Shown one piece after another: positions 12,958 to 13,981 of a stretch of 13,981 bases of DNA. The notes beneath the pieces were generated by a model, which saw only the letters and a list, made by a program, of their open reading frames with translations, was not told the origin of the DNA and ran no database searches. The translations under genes were made by a program, and so were the position numbers. The stretch is from Natronohydrobacter sp. GTDB taxonomy: Bacteria; Pseudomonadota; Alphaproteobacteria; Rhodobacterales; Rhodobacteraceae. Location of the stretch: positions 1 through 13,981 of the forward strand of contig SKIM01000062.1 in the NCBI GenBank assembly GCA_007116445.1, written 5' to 3'. Each line of letters opens with the position of its first letter. Positions within the stretch are counted from its first letter, which is position 1.

Positions 12958-13530
12958 ATGGCTCACTCTCCACTGATGACAACTCTTGGCGCGGATCAGT
13001 CGCTGATGCGCAAGCTGGCCATGGTGGCCTTCGGCTCCGTGCTGGTGGGCATGTCGGCGCAGGTCAGCGTGCCGATGTTCCCGGTGCCGATGACGCTTCA
13101 GACCCTCGCAATCTCGCTGATCGGGCTGACCTATGGCGCAAGGCTGGCAGGGGCCACGCTGCTGGCCTATCTGGCGCAGGGTGCCGCAGGGCTGCCGGTC
13201 TTTGCTGGCGGTGCGGCTGGTTTGGCCTATATGGCCGGGCCGACAGGTGGTTTCCTGATCGGGTTCATCGCCATGGCCTGGCTGACCGGCTATCTGGTCG
13301 AGCGTGGCCTTGACCGTGGCTTCGGTCGGCTGTTTGCTGCGGCCATGATCCCTGCCACGCTGCTCTTCGTGCCGGGTGTGCTGTGGCTCTGGGCCGTGAC
13401 GCCGCTGGCCTTCAATGGCGCGATTGCTGCCGGTGCGACCCCGTTCCTGCTGGGTGGTGTGGTCAAATCCGCTGTGGCGGCATTGATCGTGACGGGCGCA
13501 TTCTCGGCACTCAAGGCCCGCAAGGGGTAA
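12958..13530 (+). CDS. bioY: BioY, biotin transporter substrate-binding (S) component
   Basis: BioY binds and carries biotin in the inner membrane, alone or with the ECF module BioMN. The 190-residue product is hydrophobic with about six membrane segments. It shows the family motifs FPVPMTLQTLAISLIG (41-56), GAAGLPVFAGG and YMAGPTGGFLIGF (about 75-102). It ends in a short basic KARKG. Length is typical (about 190). A GGGGG run 8-12 bases upstream could be the ribosome binding site. BioM and BioN are not adjacent, so it may act as a solitary BioY or use an ECF module coded elsewhere. It is divergent from rpsF and convergent with purF. Confidence 0.95.
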   Translation: MAHSPLMTTLGADQSLMRKLAMVAFGSVLVGMSAQVSVPMFPVPMTLQTLAISLIGLTYGARLAGATLLAYLAQGAAGLPVFAGGAAGLAYMAGPTGGFLIGFIAMAWLTGYLVERGLDRGFGRLFAAAMIPATLLFVPGVLWLWAVTPLAFNGAIAAGATPFLLGGVVKSAVAALIVTGAFSALKARKG

Positions 13531-13555
13531 GCCCGGCGCGTTGGACAAAACGAAA

Positions 13556-13582
13556 GGCGGGCCTGCGCGGCCCGCCTTTTTT
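13556..13582 (+). terminator. Intrinsic terminator after bioY, shared with purF
   Basis: GGCGGGCC (13556-13563) pairs perfectly with GGCCCGCC (13569-13576) around a 5-base loop, followed by six T. On the minus strand the stem is followed by TTTCGTTTT, so it can also serve purF, which ends at 13608. Confidence 0.9.
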
Positions 13583-13607
13583 CATGCCGTGCTGGCGTCA
13601 GGCCGCG

Positions 13608-13981
13608 CTATTCCGCCGCGTGTTTGGGCGTGAAGCCACGCTCGATCATATCCGACGGCGCGACCGGATATTCCCCCGAGAAACACGCATCGCAATATTG
13701 CGGGCAGGCGGCATTGCGCCCCTGTGCTTCGCCTGCCGCGCGGTAGAGCCCGTCAAGCGAGATGAAGCGCAGACTGTCCACGCCGATATAGTCGCGCATT
13801 TCGTCCTCGGACATATTCGCGGCCAGGAGCTTCTCGCGCTCGGGCGTGTCCACACCGTAAAAACAGGGCCAGGCCGTGGGGGGCGAGGCGATGCGGAAAT
13901 GCACCTCGGCCGCGCCCGCTTCAAGGATCATTTCCTTGATCTTCTGGCTGGTGGTGCCGCGCACGACCGAGTCATCGACCA
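13608..13981 (-). CDS. purF: Amidophosphoribosyltransferase PurF (C-terminal part; N-terminus beyond window edge)
   Basis: PurF makes phosphoribosylamine from PRPP and glutamine, the first committed step of purine synthesis. Only the last 124 or so codons are inside the window. They begin with VDDSVVRGTT, the PRPP-binding loop, then HFRIASPPTAWPCFYGVDTP and SLDGLY. The cysteines in WPCFYG and CPQYCDACFSGEYP match ligands of the [4Fe-4S] cluster in Bacillus-type PurF, so this is the iron-sulfur form rather than the E. coli form. The product ends in KHAAE. It converges on bioY, with a shared terminator hairpin. Confidence 0.96.
   Translation of the reverse strand, partial: VDDSVVRGTTSQKIKEMILEAGAAEVHFRIASPPTAWPCFYGVDTPEREKLLAANMSEDEMRDYIGVDSLRFISLDGLYRAAGEAQGRNAACPQYCDACFSGEYPVAPSDMIERGFTPKHAAE

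Noticed and set aside
1..13981. Defence island, prophage, CRISPR array, toxin-antitoxin pair or insertion sequence
   Set aside because: No such proteins, direct-repeat arrays or terminal inverted repeats were seen; nearly all of the window is explained by ordinary genes.

Overview
The window looks like core chromosome of a GC-rich alphaproteobacterium, most likely order Rhodobacterales (Rhodobacteraceae/Paracoccaceae). The pointers are the protein sequences (S1, L9 with a long acidic tail, UPF0262, a short RNase E/G-like protein followed by YacG, a PurF of the iron-sulfur type) and the gene order. There are no tRNA or rRNA genes, CRISPR arrays, insertion sequences or phage genes. No stretch longer than about 250 bases lacks a gene.

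Layout, left to right. (1) A PpiD-like periplasmic folding factor on the minus strand runs off the left edge; it is divergent from rlmJ (23S rRNA methyltransferase). (2) rpsA (ribosomal protein S1) follows on the plus strand with its own promoter-like sequence and a strong terminator. (3) Next to the terminator is a palindromic intergenic repeat. (4) A minus-strand unit infA-maf-RNase E/G-yacG is packed with 4-base ATGA overlaps. (5) Upstream of it on the same strand is a five-gene unit, UPF0262 - LMW phosphatase-like - NTF2/ketosteroid-isomerase-like - GNAT acetyltransferase - nitrilase-superfamily hydrolase, again joined by overlaps or zero spacing. (6) Then comes a two-gene sulfur unit: a SqrR/BigR-type persulfide-sensing repressor and a YeeE/TsuA-type thiosulfate or sulfur-compound transporter. 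A palindromic operator touches the repressor's own -10 box. (7) The ribosomal operon rpsF-rpsR-rplI has a structured leader and a terminator. (8) Divergent from it on the plus strand is bioY (biotin uptake), which ends at a hairpin shared with the tail of purF, cut by the right edge.

How the parts work together. Much of the window serves translation: S1, IF-1, S6, S18, L9, the rRNA methyltransferase and an RNase E/G-like nuclease. Around these are house-cleaning and supply genes: Maf pyrophosphatase, YacG gyrase inhibitor, PurF, BioY and PpiD. The two accessory-looking parts are the SqrR-like/YeeE sulfur module and the NTF2-like/GNAT/nitrilase trio. The trio has no assigned pathway, and its order mirrors known GNAT-nitrilase fusion proteins.

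I do not see a clearly new system. The items most worth testing are the GNAT/nitrilase/NTF2 trio, the self-operator of the SqrR-like repressor, and the rpsF leader hairpin, a candidate S6:S18 autoregulatory element. All family names come from reading the protein sequences; no database search was possible.
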